DNA from: Saprospiraceae bacterium UBA7687
Lineage (GTDB): Bacteria > Bacteroidota > Bacteroidia > Chitinophagales > Saprospiraceae
NCBI GenBank assembly: GCA_002482845.1
Contig: DLGT01000140.1
Location: 2,001-66,000, forward strand
Length of the DNA: 64,000 nucleotides
Reading direction: 5' to 3'
The position numbers and the translations under genes were made by a program. Positions 43,249 to 52,094 of the stretch are shown one piece after another. Under the pieces are notes generated by a model. It saw nothing but the letters and a program-made list of their open reading frames with translations, did no database searches and was not told where the DNA came from. Within the stretch, counting starts at the first letter, position 1. Every line of letters begins with the position of its first letter.

Positions 43249-44188
43249 CAGCTAAACTATTGATAAAACTATTAGTACCTGCTTTTGCCACATGGTAATG
43301 ATATCCCCTGATGCTATCGTAATGACCTCGGCTTGCATCTAAGTCTGTATCTTCTACGCCAGCTGTATTTTGATTTTCATATATCCCAAATCCATCTAGT
43401 GCATACCCAATCATAGCTGCATGACCATCCGTCTGTATGATCTTAGTCGATTTTCCAGTGGCTGCATGGTAATGGTAACCTGCACCGATATTTATGTGTC
43501 CACCAGCATCATCAAATGGAGCTAATGTATAAGCTCCCAATATGGCACTTACTGGTGCTGGTGCATCAAATACTACACCATTAAAAGCAATGCCACGTAT
43601 AGAAGGTACTGCCATCGGACCAGCGCCAAAACTAACAGGAGATGTCAATTTTACAGGCGTCACGGGAATGTAAATTGTCTTTGTCAAAGTAGATACATAG
43701 GAAGGGAGACACTCCACACAGTAATTTTTGTATTGTACACCTACATTGGGATTGGCAGCGGCTTGACAGTCAGCTTGGGTTAGTGTTTTTGTGATAGCTC
43801 CAGTACTTGTATTGTACATTTGCCAAGTGGTGTTATTATAGAAAGTAGCAAGATTTTTGATGAAAGCACCATCTACATCATACACTTGACCACCTTCTAG
43901 CCAGATACCACCTTTTGATGCATCATCTGAAATATTAGATGGACACCAAGGTCCCATATCGTGATCAGGTGGTGTACTTTTAGTTACTATTTTGTAACAA
44001 TCTACAGTGGCTCCAGTGGATAGTGTTTTGGACACAATGCTGATGGGTTCCGCAAGACCACCAGATAAAAAATTTGTACCATCCACTTTTACCACTGTAT
44101 CTGTGGTATTAGGAGCTGCCGTGTCATCTTTGCTGCAAGCTAAAAGTACAAGTAAAGTAAGTTGGAATAAAATGAATCTAAATGTCAT
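43232..44188 (-). CDS. YHYH-domain lipoprotein
   Basis: 318 residues. Lipoprotein signal (FILFQLTLLVLLACSKDD, lipobox LLAC), then a beta-rich domain. The C-terminal YHYH domain contains HINIGAGYHYHAATGKSTKIIQTDGHAAMIGYALDGFGIYENQNTAG and the repeat GYHYHVAKAGTNS, the paired YHYH blocks that give the family its name. The histidine-rich sites suggest metal binding. The domain is known from marine bacteria and algae; no activity has been assigned to it to my knowledge. Six cysteines in the first half may form disulfides. Co-transcribed with a membrane protein and the LytS/LytTR pair, which suggests surface sensing. Confidence 0.85.
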   Translation of the reverse strand: MTFRFILFQLTLLVLLACSKDDTAAPNTTDTVVKVDGTNFLSGGLAEPISIVSKTLSTGATVDCYKIVTKSTPPDHDMGPWCPSNISDDASKGGIWLEGGQVYDVDGAFIKNLATFYNNTTWQMYNTSTGAITKTLTQADCQAAANPNVGVQYKNYCVECLPSYVSTLTKTIYIPVTPVKLTSPVSFGAGPMAVPSIRGIAFNGVVFDAPAPVSAILGAYTLAPFDDAGGHINIGAGYHYHAATGKSTKIIQTDGHAAMIGYALDGFGIYENQNTAGVEDTDLDASRGHYDSIRGYHYHVAKAGTNSFINSLAGAYVK

Positions 44189-44493
44189 TGTTTAAATATT
44201 TTGAATGAAAAAATTATATATTTAGTGTGCATCACATCTGAATGTCTTTTCAAGAATAAAAAAAATACTCGTTTCTATGGAATGTATAATCACTCAGCTT
44301 TGACTTTATCTAATACTTTATCATAGGTACATTTAGGTGTAAGCGTGTATATATCAAGTTTATTTGTAACTCTGTATTGTATCTATTAAAAGGTTTTGAT
44401 TCTGAATAATGAAATTTTATTCATAATGATTTTACTTGAATTTGGTGAATAAATTATCAAATTTTCGATTTATACTTATATAAGTACTTTTTA
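44189..44493. other. Intergenic region
   Basis: 305 bp, very AT-rich, between the YHYH start and the 3' end of the TonB receptor gene. I see no hairpin with a U-run, no promoter box of the TAnnTTTG type and no ORF. Confidence 0.5.
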
Positions 44494-46863
44494 CTAAAAT
44501 TGTACTTTGTATACAACATTTGGAAACAGTCCTAACTGGTATGTGGTCCTGATACTTGAGGTTTGTTGGTCGTATTTCTGAGAAAAAACATTGTCATTAT
44601 TAGTTACATTCTGTACATCAAGCGACAAAGTCTGTGACAATTTTCTTTTTTTGCTATTGAAGATAAAATTGAGCTTGACATCCATTCTTAAATAGTCGTC
44701 ATAAAAACCAGAATAGGCTTCCGAATTTAAAACTTCTCTTCCAGATGTCTGAGATGCAGTAAGATCGATAGGAGTGTAAGCCCTACCACCAGCATTCGTC
44801 AGTTTAAAGTCTACACTGATTCTGTTTCTTTTGGTTTTCCCAATGCTCCATTCTTTTCCCGCTAAGATATTATATACATACTGTCCATTAAATGCGGTGT
44901 TGCGCTCTACGCCATCGCTTCCAGTATATTTTGAGCTATAGAGTGACGAAGTGAAGAGACCGTAATAATCATTGCTAAAGAACTTTTCAATAGTAAGTTC
45001 GACCCCATAGTTTTGTCCTGTCCCCGCATTAGTCAATAAATCTTCCAATTCGGTTTTGAAACTGGCTCCCGTATTCAACATAGAATAGCTACTCGAAAAA
45101 GTATTGACAGGTACGTCAAATAAATATTGGTAGTACAATTCTGCTTTAATCCGCCAATCCTTAAAAGGATTTACATCATATCCCACCACAAAATGATGAC
45201 TTTTGGTAAAATCCAATGCTTTATTATTATATAATAAAGTACCATCCGCATTTTGAGTCTGAAGAAAATATACATTGATTGGTTGCATCTGAGCATGTAG
45301 TCCATAACCAAAGTTCAGACTTGATTTAGTATTCAAATCATATTTGAGAGCTAATCTTGGTTCTATGGCTTTGGATGAATTTAAGAAAAAGTACTGCCCA
45401 TGTAATCCCGCATTCAGTGTCCACCGATCATTAAAACTATACTTCAAGTGTGCAAATCCCTGTGTCAGACTAGTGTAGCTATCATAATCCCATATTTGTG
45501 TCCATTCATCACTGATGTTTCTTTTCGTTCTGTAATATAAGTTCAAACCAATGAATTCATTCTGCATACCTACCTTCAGAAAAGCTTTTGAATTAATTTT
45601 GGAATTGTAAGTAGTACCAATATTGTATCCAGTTTTAGCGACATTGCTTTCTTCTTGTTCATATGATGTCTCTGTTACACGATCAGTAGCATAGTTGATT
45701 TGATCCGTTTTGCTGTAATTTACACCGATGATGGATGACAAATAAGATTTTTCTGTCAGCTGTTTGAAGTGATTCACACCTACGATACCAATTTTACTCG
45801 CCAGATCATTGCCATCCTTACCACCGAAAAGTGAACCTGCATTATCGCCAGAAATATTGATATCGCTGGTTGCCAATATACCAAAAGTGGTAAATCTGCC
45901 TAGCTTTGTATTGCCACTATTTACCTTGAAGGATAGATCCTGATAACTTGGTGTAGCGGTCGTGCCTATATCCACACCTACCGCTTGTGCTACACCAGCA
46001 AGTGCGTATCTATAACCAACAAGATATGATGCATTATTTTTTTTGCTAATAGGGCCTTCAGTAGTCACTTCGAGACCTGTGATGACGCCTGCTTGCACGG
46101 TAGTTTCTCTTTTTTGTGTATTCCCACTCCTAAATCCGAGATCAAACACACCCGACAAGGCATTCCCATACTCCGAAGGAAAAGCAGATGTGAAAAAATC
46201 AGAACTCTTTAATAGATTGGTATTCAAAGCACTGACTGCTCCACCTGTTGTTCCAACCGTAGCAAAATGGTTGGGATTGGTGACATTCATGCCATCAATG
46301 CGCCACAAAACGCCTACAGGAGAATTACCTCGTATCACGATGTCATTACGAGAATCATCAGGCGCACTCACTCCAGCAAAGTTGGCTGCTAATCTTGCGG
46401 GATCGCCCCTGCCACCCGCATATCTATTGACTTCTTCCATAGAAAAAGTACGGGCACTGATCGTGGCTAGGTCATTGATGGTTTTATTTTTACTGTATGC
46501 CTTCACCACTACTTCGTCTAGTATCTTTAGGTCTTCTTCCATGGCTATATCCAGAATCACTTCTTTACCGGAAGTGACTACCACATTAGGTATCATAACA
46601 TTTTTGTAGCCAAGGTAAGTAACTTTAATTTCATATCTCTGCGGCGCAAGGTCAGTCAAAACATATTGGCCGTTTTCATCTGTCGCTGTACCTTTATTTT
46701 CTGATCCATTTATAATCTGAATAGAAGCACCAATAAGTGCTGATTGTGAGAGTTTATCTACAACCAGACCCCGAATATTTTGTAAATTGTTTTGTGCTAA
46801 AAGTAGTAGTGGTGAGAAACATAAAAGAAAAATAGCTGATAGTATAAACTGTTTACCTTGCAT
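44494..46863 (-). CDS. TonB-dependent outer-membrane receptor with carboxypeptidase-like domain
   Basis: 789 residues from ATG-46863 (the 15-codon-longer ORF lacks a better signal). Signal peptide (MQGKQFILSAIFLLCFSPLLLLAQ), carboxypeptidase regulatory-like domain (NIRGLVVDKLSQSALIGASIQIINGSENKGTATDENGQYVLTDLAPQRYEIKVTYLGYKNV), plug with GNSPVGVLWRIDGMNVTNP, and a barrel ending in QLGLFPNVVYKVQF. SusD partner absent. A 21-bp-spaced LytTR-type repeat sits at 46923-46952, 60-90 bp upstream of the start, so it may be controlled by one of the LytTR regulators. Confidence 0.93.
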   Translation of the reverse strand: MQGKQFILSAIFLLCFSPLLLLAQNNLQNIRGLVVDKLSQSALIGASIQIINGSENKGTATDENGQYVLTDLAPQRYEIKVTYLGYKNVMIPNVVVTSGKEVILDIAMEEDLKILDEVVVKAYSKNKTINDLATISARTFSMEEVNRYAGGRGDPARLAANFAGVSAPDDSRNDIVIRGNSPVGVLWRIDGMNVTNPNHFATVGTTGGAVSALNTNLLKSSDFFTSAFPSEYGNALSGVFDLGFRSGNTQKRETTVQAGVITGLEVTTEGPISKKNNASYLVGYRYALAGVAQAVGVDIGTTATPSYQDLSFKVNSGNTKLGRFTTFGILATSDINISGDNAGSLFGGKDGNDLASKIGIVGVNHFKQLTEKSYLSSIIGVNYSKTDQINYATDRVTETSYEQEESNVAKTGYNIGTTYNSKINSKAFLKVGMQNEFIGLNLYYRTKRNISDEWTQIWDYDSYTSLTQGFAHLKYSFNDRWTLNAGLHGQYFFLNSSKAIEPRLALKYDLNTKSSLNFGYGLHAQMQPINVYFLQTQNADGTLLYNNKALDFTKSHHFVVGYDVNPFKDWRIKAELYYQYLFDVPVNTFSSSYSMLNTGASFKTELEDLLTNAGTGQNYGVELTIEKFFSNDYYGLFTSSLYSSKYTGSDGVERNTAFNGQYVYNILAGKEWSIGKTKRNRISVDFKLTNAGGRAYTPIDLTASQTSGREVLNSEAYSGFYDDYLRMDVKLNFIFNSKKRKLSQTLSLDVQNVTNNDNVFSQKYDQQTSSIRTTYQLGLFPNVVYKVQF

Positions 46864-47267
46864 TGTTTTGATTATATTGATCGCGAAAGTAACATGGTAG
46901 TCATCCATTCAAATGTAAGCAATTGGTTGAGTTGTTAAAAATTCAAGTTGAGTTGTAGAAATAAATATTTTTTGCAATGGTGGTCTTTGATTTTGATCTT
47001 TATAAAGATAAGAAATCAATCCTTTTGATCTTTGAGGGAATCGTATAGATCTATTAAGTAATTTTATAATTGGTTCAACTCGTTTATGATAACAATCATA
47101 GTTAAGAAATCTATAAAAAGTTGTTCGTAATTATGCGAAGCAATATATTGTTCGTACATTTGCGAATAATTAATTTTAGAACTTTAATAGATGACACTTT
47201 TAAGCTTGTCTAAAGGTTCATTCCAGTTTCAGTTTTACAGCGAATGTATATTTAAAGTAGTTTTTGT
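46864..47267. other. Divergent intergenic region between two TonB receptor genes
   Basis: 404 bp. It holds the LytTR-type operator (46923-46952) near the minus-strand gene and a TACATTTG box (47155-47162) for the plus-strand gene, about 105 bp before ATG-47268. No ORF of interest. Confidence 0.6.
46923..46952 (-). promoter_or_regulatory. LytTR-type operator upstream of the TonB receptor
   Basis: TTGGTTGAG (46923-46931), 12 bp, CAAGTTGAG (46944-46952). The pair shares GTTGAGTTGT at 46926 and 46947, 21 bp apart. Spacing and the GTTnRK core fit the published LytTR repeat consensus (for example AgrA and ComE) well, better than any other pair noticed here. Which of the two LytTR regulators would bind is not determined. 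Confidence 0.6.
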
Positions 47268-49490
47268 ATGAAGTTTCGTCTTACCATAGCATTTGGTTTA
47301 TTTCTAATTACTCACATGGCATTTGGCCAGTTCATTACAGGTGTAGTGACAGATATCATGGGAAAACCATTAGTAGGTGCGAACATTTCTTGGGAAGGTA
47401 CTGAAAAGGGTACTGTGACAGATGCCAAAGGAACATTCTCTATCACCGACATTCCCGATAGTATTCGTATTCTGAAGATATCTTATATTGGATTTATGAC
47501 GGAGAAACTAAATGTACAAGCAATCAAGCATTGGAGAATTCAGCTCATGGAAGACGCCACTTTAGATGAGGTTAATATCACTGCCAAAGGTTCTGCGACT
47601 AGATTTGCAGATGATGTAGCCAAGGTAGAAGTACTTGGTGTTCGTGAGATCCAACGTGCTGCTTGTTGTAGTCTAGCAGGATGTTTTTCTACCAATAGCA
47701 ATGTAGATGCCAATGTTACCAATGTCGTTACGGATGCCAAAGAATTGCGGATTTTGGGTTTGTCAGGAGTCTACAACCAAGTACTTGTGGATGGAATGCC
47801 TTTGATACAAGGATTGGCTTATCCTTATGGGCCAGGTAGTTTTCCAGGTACGATGATCGAAAAAATATTTGTTACCAAAGGAGCTAATTCTGTCCTTCAA
47901 GGTTTCGAAAGTATTAGCGGACAGATCAATATGGAATTTCATAAAGCTGAAACTGCACCAAAATTATTCCTAAATGTATTCGGAAATTCATTCGGAGAGA
48001 CGCAATACAATGCCAATTATATGGTCAAAAAAGCAGGATGGAGCAATCTGACTGTGGGGCATTTGACCTTACCCGCTAGGATTATTGATAGAGACAAAGA
48101 CGGATTTAGAGATATCGTTCAGACCAACCGAGTTTCTTTTTACAATAGATGGTCTTATGACAATCCCGAAAAACCGAAATGGCGCACCGTCATCGCCGCT
48201 AGATATTTGAATGAAAATCGTGAAGGTGGACTCACTAATTTTGATCGAAACATACACCTTGGTACTTCGACCGTTTATGGTCAGAATGTACGTATCAATC
48301 ATGGCGAATTGTACACCAAAACCAATTACATCTTGAATGACAAAGCTTCTTTGATATTGCTGAATAGCGCATTTGCTCAACATCAAGACAGCTATTTTGG
48401 TGTCAAAAAGTACGAAGGCAAGCAGTTTAATTTGACATCAAGTCTCTATATTGATTATTATTATGGTACACAAAACCACAATCTCAAAATAGGTATTAGT
48501 CATCGACATAATAAATTACAGGAAGATGTTAGTTTTGTAGAACAATTGCCATTGTTAGATTATGCAGGTAGATACTTGACAAATTATGACATACCAGGTG
48601 TCTTTGTGGAAAACAAATGGACGGTATCTAAATTTACATTTTTGACAGGATTGCGTATGGATCACTTCGGCAGTTTTGGTTGGAAAGTAACACCTAGATT
48701 ACTAGTAAGGGCTGATTTATCTCCCGCTACAGACATTAGATTTTCAATAGGAAAAGGATATAGAATAGCTCATGTTTTTGCAGAAAACGCCAACCTGCTA
48801 GCGAGCAACAGAATACTCAGATTATCCAATGAACTTGCACCAGAAGAAGCCATCAATACAGGACTGAATTTTGTACAAACTTTTCACATAAAAGAGATCA
48901 ATATTACCTTGTCGGGAGACGCTTATTTGACCTATTTTCAAAACCAAATCTTCCCTGATTTTGACAAAGAAGTTAATACTGCTATCGTGGATAATTTCTT
49001 TGGGCAAAGTGTATCCAAGAGTTTTCAGTTGGAGAATAAGTGGATATTCTCGCCACAATTTGATGCAAAAGTAGCTTATAATTACCTAGAAGTATATCGT
49101 GAAGTAGAAGGCATTAAACAAGATTTACCTTTTGTACCTACCCACAAATGGAGCGCTAACACTTCTTATTCTGTTCCAAATGATGAGTGGCAATTTGACT
49201 TAACTTATAGATGGATAGGCAGTAAAAAAATACCTTCCACGTTCAATTATCCTATCCAGTATCAAGTCCCCGATGCCTCTGAGCCTTATCAGCAACTTGA
49301 CTTTCAGATCACACGTAGATGGAAAGACGTACAAATTTATGGTGGTATTGAGAATATCTTTGATTTCAGGCAAGAATTTCCCATTTTAGGATATGATCAG
49401 CCTTTCGGCCAATATTTTGATCCCGCTTTCAATTGGGGTCCAATAAAGGGTAGGGAGTTTTATCTTGGTGTTCGGTATAGCATCAAATAA
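47268..49490 (+). CDS. TonB-dependent receptor with cysteine-rich plug, linked to ArsM
   Basis: 740 residues. Signal peptide (FRLTIAFGLFLITHMAFGQ), carboxypeptidase-like domain (FITGVVTDIMGKPLVGANISWEGTEKGTVTDAKGTF...), a plug (REIQRAACCSLAGCFSTNSNVDANVTNVV, then LRILGLSGVYNQVLVDGMPLIQGLAYPYG) and a barrel ending in VRYSIK. The plug motif ACCSLAGC carries three cysteines just ahead of the TonB plug core, unusual for this family, and could bind a soft metal. The arsM gene follows 110 bp downstream on the same strand, implying co-regulation and a metal or metalloid role. Substrate is inferred, not shown. Confidence 0.92.
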   Translation: MKFRLTIAFGLFLITHMAFGQFITGVVTDIMGKPLVGANISWEGTEKGTVTDAKGTFSITDIPDSIRILKISYIGFMTEKLNVQAIKHWRIQLMEDATLDEVNITAKGSATRFADDVAKVEVLGVREIQRAACCSLAGCFSTNSNVDANVTNVVTDAKELRILGLSGVYNQVLVDGMPLIQGLAYPYGPGSFPGTMIEKIFVTKGANSVLQGFESISGQINMEFHKAETAPKLFLNVFGNSFGETQYNANYMVKKAGWSNLTVGHLTLPARIIDRDKDGFRDIVQTNRVSFYNRWSYDNPEKPKWRTVIAARYLNENREGGLTNFDRNIHLGTSTVYGQNVRINHGELYTKTNYILNDKASLILLNSAFAQHQDSYFGVKKYEGKQFNLTSSLYIDYYYGTQNHNLKIGISHRHNKLQEDVSFVEQLPLLDYAGRYLTNYDIPGVFVENKWTVSKFTFLTGLRMDHFGSFGWKVTPRLLVRADLSPATDIRFSIGKGYRIAHVFAENANLLASNRILRLSNELAPEEAINTGLNFVQTFHIKEINITLSGDAYLTYFQNQIFPDFDKEVNTAIVDNFFGQSVSKSFQLENKWIFSPQFDAKVAYNYLEVYREVEGIKQDLPFVPTHKWSANTSYSVPNDEWQFDLTYRWIGSKKIPSTFNYPIQYQVPDASEPYQQLDFQITRRWKDVQIYGGIENIFDFRQEFPILGYDQPFGQYFDPAFNWGPIKGREFYLGVRYSIK

Positions 49491-49600
49491 ACTTTTTATC
49501 TTATACACCTAATCGTTAGACCTTAAACCTTAAACACTTACACTTTAAACACTTACACCTTAAACATTAATAATTAGAAACCCTAAAAAAAAATATTAAC

Positions 49601-50446
49601 ATGCAAACAGATAATGAAATCAAAGAAATGGTAAGGCAAAAATACAGTGAAATAGCCTTACAAGACAAAGAAACCAATGCTTCCTCATGTTGTGGTGCAG
49701 GTGGTTGTAGTACAGAAGTGTACAACATCATGAGTGAAGACTATGTCGAACTAGAAGGTTATGCCAAAGATGCAGATTTAGGTCTTGGTTGTGGTCTTCC
49801 CACTGTTTTTGCCAAGATAAAAGAAGGAGACACTGTTATTGACTTAGGAAGTGGAGCAGGAAATGACTGCTTTATAGCAAGAGCAGAGACAGGTCCATCA
49901 GGCAAAGTGATTGGCATTGATTTTACACCAGCCATGATCGATAAAGCAAGGGAGAATGCTGACAAAATGGGCTATAATAACGTAGAATTTCGTCAAGGAG
50001 ACATCGAGAAGATGCCAATCGGTGGCAATATGGCTGATGTTGTCGTTAGCAATTGTGTGCTGAATTTGGTACCGAACAAAAAAGCTGTTTTTGCTGAAAT
50101 CTTTAGAGTATTGAAGCCAGGTGGACATTTTAGTATTTCTGATATTGTACTCACAGGTAATCTTCCTGAAAAACTCCAATCAGCAGCTGAAATGTACGCA
50201 GGATGTGTAGCAGGAGCTATCCATATGGATGAATACTTGAGTTACATACACGAAGTTGGTTTTCAGAATATTACCGTACAAAAGAATAAACCTATCATCA
50301 TTCCTGAAGATATTTTATCAGGTTATTTGACAGAAGAAGAAGTGAAAGAATATCTTGACACAGAGACATCAATCAGAAGCATCACGGTATATGCAGAGAA
50401 AATGGAGAAACCATCATCATGTACACCAGGTGGTGGATGTTGCTAA
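49601..50446 (+). CDS. arsM: Arsenite S-adenosylmethionine methyltransferase ArsM
   Basis: 281 residues. SAM-binding Rossmann fold with motif I VIDLGSGAGNDC (80-90), FTPAMIDKARENA, NVEFRQGDIEKMPI and post-motif RVLKPGGHFSISDIVL. The three family cysteines that bind As(III) are present as C64 (GLGCGLP), C152 (SNCVLNLV) and C202 (YAGCVAGAIHMDEYL). The N-terminal SSCCGAGGCS (C30, C31, C36) and the C-terminal SSCTPGGGCC add metal-binding cysteines typical of many bacterial ArsM proteins. It converts arsenite to methylated, in part volatile, species. A terminator follows (50463-50507). Confidence 0.96.
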   Translation: MQTDNEIKEMVRQKYSEIALQDKETNASSCCGAGGCSTEVYNIMSEDYVELEGYAKDADLGLGCGLPTVFAKIKEGDTVIDLGSGAGNDCFIARAETGPSGKVIGIDFTPAMIDKARENADKMGYNNVEFRQGDIEKMPIGGNMADVVVSNCVLNLVPNKKAVFAEIFRVLKPGGHFSISDIVLTGNLPEKLQSAAEMYAGCVAGAIHMDEYLSYIHEVGFQNITVQKNKPIIIPEDILSGYLTEEEVKEYLDTETSIRSITVYAEKMEKPSSCTPGGGCC

Positions 50447-50462
50447 AATGCAATGATGGAAG

Positions 50463-50507
50463 AAATATTATCCTTAAATCTTTTTAGGTTTTTGGATAAT
50501 ATTTTTA
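50463..50507 (+). terminator. Terminator after arsM
   Basis: Perfect 11-bp stem AAATATTATCC (50463-50473) and GGATAATATTT (50494-50504), 20-nt loop, followed by TT. Weak U-run but well placed. Confidence 0.65.
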
Positions 50508-50633
50508 AAATATCAATTATACCAATTACATATGCCTAATAAAACTTATAAAATATATAGCCATCTCCCAACGTTTATTTTATGAATAGCCGTCTATACC
50601 ATTAAATATATTCAAATAATAAAGAAATAAAAT

Positions 50634-51041
50634 ATGAGAAAGCGTTTTGTAAGCATTTATTTTTTCATTTCCTTAGTTTTAATGGTAGCTGGATGCAGCA
50701 AGGAAGATGATTGTTCCCAAAGTAATGATTTGAAAGGAGAATGGATTTGGGTGGAATCAGTTGGCGGTATAGGTGGATGGACATTAACTCCAGAAAGTCA
50801 AAATGTCACTAAAAAACTTGTCATTGATGACGCGACCTTTAGCGAATTCGTAAATGATTCTCTTATTTTTAAGTCTACCTATACCCTTGGAATTTCAGAA
50901 AAAGTGCTTATAGGTACGACAGAAAAAACATTTATTCAATTTGAAACAGGAAATCAAAAGGCCATACTTATAAATGGGGCAGATCTTGAACTTATTGATC
51001 AGTGTTATGATTGTTATTCGCATCGATATAGAAGGAAATAG
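50634..51041 (+). CDS. Lipocalin-like lipoprotein
   Basis: 135 residues. Lipoprotein signal (FVSIYFFISLVLMVAGCSKEDD, lipobox VAGC) and a small beta-barrel domain of lipocalin-like type: LKGEWIWVESVGGIGGWTLTPESQNVTKKLVIDDATFSEFVNDSLIFKSTYTLG, in which the W near the first strand and long beta strands fit the family. Function unknown; the C-terminal CYDCYSHRYRRK has two Cys. A bidirectional terminator follows at 51080-51117 shared with the convergent gene. Confidence 0.75.
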   Translation: MRKRFVSIYFFISLVLMVAGCSKEDDCSQSNDLKGEWIWVESVGGIGGWTLTPESQNVTKKLVIDDATFSEFVNDSLIFKSTYTLGISEKVLIGTTEKTFIQFETGNQKAILINGADLELIDQCYDCYSHRYRRK

Positions 51042-51077
51042 CAATTGTATTTCACAGTATTTATAGGTAGGAATAAA

Positions 51078-51118
51078 AAATGCCAAGCAGAATCTTGATT
51101 TTGCTTGGCATTTTTTTA
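51078..51118. terminator. Bidirectional terminator between convergent lipoprotein genes
   Basis: Stem AAAATGCCAAGCA and TGCTTGGCATTTT with a 12-nt loop and U/A runs on both sides. Serves the genes ending at 51041 (plus) and 51135 (minus). Confidence 0.85.
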
Positions 51119-51134
51119 TAAAATGAATATTTTA

Positions 51135-51638
51135 TTAAAACTGATGTGTAATATTTAGAGTGGTTTTCCCACCTAATACATCTGTTGCATCGACATCGAT
51201 GGTATACTTCTTTGTGCCAACTTCAGTAATTTTAACACTACCGGATGCTAGTTCAACTGAACTTTGAGATACAGGTGACAATTTTTGAGTAATTATATCT
51301 CCATAGGCAATATTTTCATCTAAACTAAAGAAATCTTTAATTGGATAAGTTCCACCAAGTTTACCACCATCTTCCAATGATACAGTAAAACTAATAATTT
51401 TTTGCTCGTTACAATCGTCAGATACACTAGCCAACTGAAATAAATACGTATTGCTTGTTACAATAAATTGTGCTATAGATAATCTTTGTTTTGCACCATT
51501 TACTGTCATTTCTCCGCTTAAGACAGGAAAATTGGTACATGCTTTACTTGTGTCTTCATCGTCCTTAGAACAGCTTGAATTAAAGCCAACGAATAAAGTT
51601 ACCATCAAAAGAATAGAAAATAATGAATGATTTTTCAT
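51135..51638 (-). CDS. Lipoprotein of unknown function
   Basis: 167 residues. Lipoprotein signal (HSLFSILLMVTLFVGFNSSCSKDD, lipobox NSSC), acidic linker (DEDTSKACTN) and a beta-sandwich-like body (FPVLSGEMTVNGAKQRLSIAQFIVTSNTYLFQLASV... GSVKITEVGTKKYTIDVDATDVLGGKTTLNITHQF). The Asp-rich region after the Cys is the usual export or sorting signal of bacteroidete lipoproteins. No enzyme motif. Similar small proteins are frequent surface lipoproteins of unknown role. Confidence 0.75.
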   Translation of the reverse strand: MKNHSLFSILLMVTLFVGFNSSCSKDDEDTSKACTNFPVLSGEMTVNGAKQRLSIAQFIVTSNTYLFQLASVSDDCNEQKIISFTVSLEDGGKLGGTYPIKDFFSLDENIAYGDIITQKLSPVSQSSVELASGSVKITEVGTKKYTIDVDATDVLGGKTTLNITHQF

Positions 51639-52094
51639 GAAATTTTAATTTGTATGTTATGTAATATTAATACGACACAAAGGTAGTTTTATTATTAATA
51701 TTCTATAGAATAAATGAAAATATATTGTGTGAATTTGTTTTAGATTGATAATACTTTCTCTTATGTGGAAATATAATTTCCCAAATAAATGGTAAAATTG
51801 GTTCCATATTTACTATTGAAAATCGCAATTTTGGAAAGTTTATAAAACTTTTTTTATTTTGTTTATGATATGAATAGAGTATTTCATCATTGTTATTAGC
51901 TGGCACGGATATAATTAAAGTAATGATATTGTCCATTTTATTATGACAATTTCATAACAATTGTGGTGAACAATATACTTTCATAGGCTGTTTGAAGGCC
52001 AATTTTGTGATGGGTAAGTATCCTTATTTTAGCTTAATTTGTCTCTCACAAAATTTATATTCGCACCTAATTAATAATCGTTTAATCAATAAAT
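51639..52094. other. Intergenic region without a supported gene
   Basis: About 456 bp, AT-rich. A 77-codon minus-strand ORF (51703-51936) has no signature, skewed composition and no context support, so I do not annotate it. No terminator or clear promoter box seen. Confidence 0.5.

Noticed and set aside
49500..49570. CTTAAAC/CACTTACAC short repeats before arsM
   Set aside because: Only two imperfect 15-bp units are clear (49535-49564); low-complexity AT-rich sequence is enough to explain them.
51703..51936. 77-codon minus-strand ORF
   Set aside because: AT-rich chance ORF without signature, signal peptide or promoter context.
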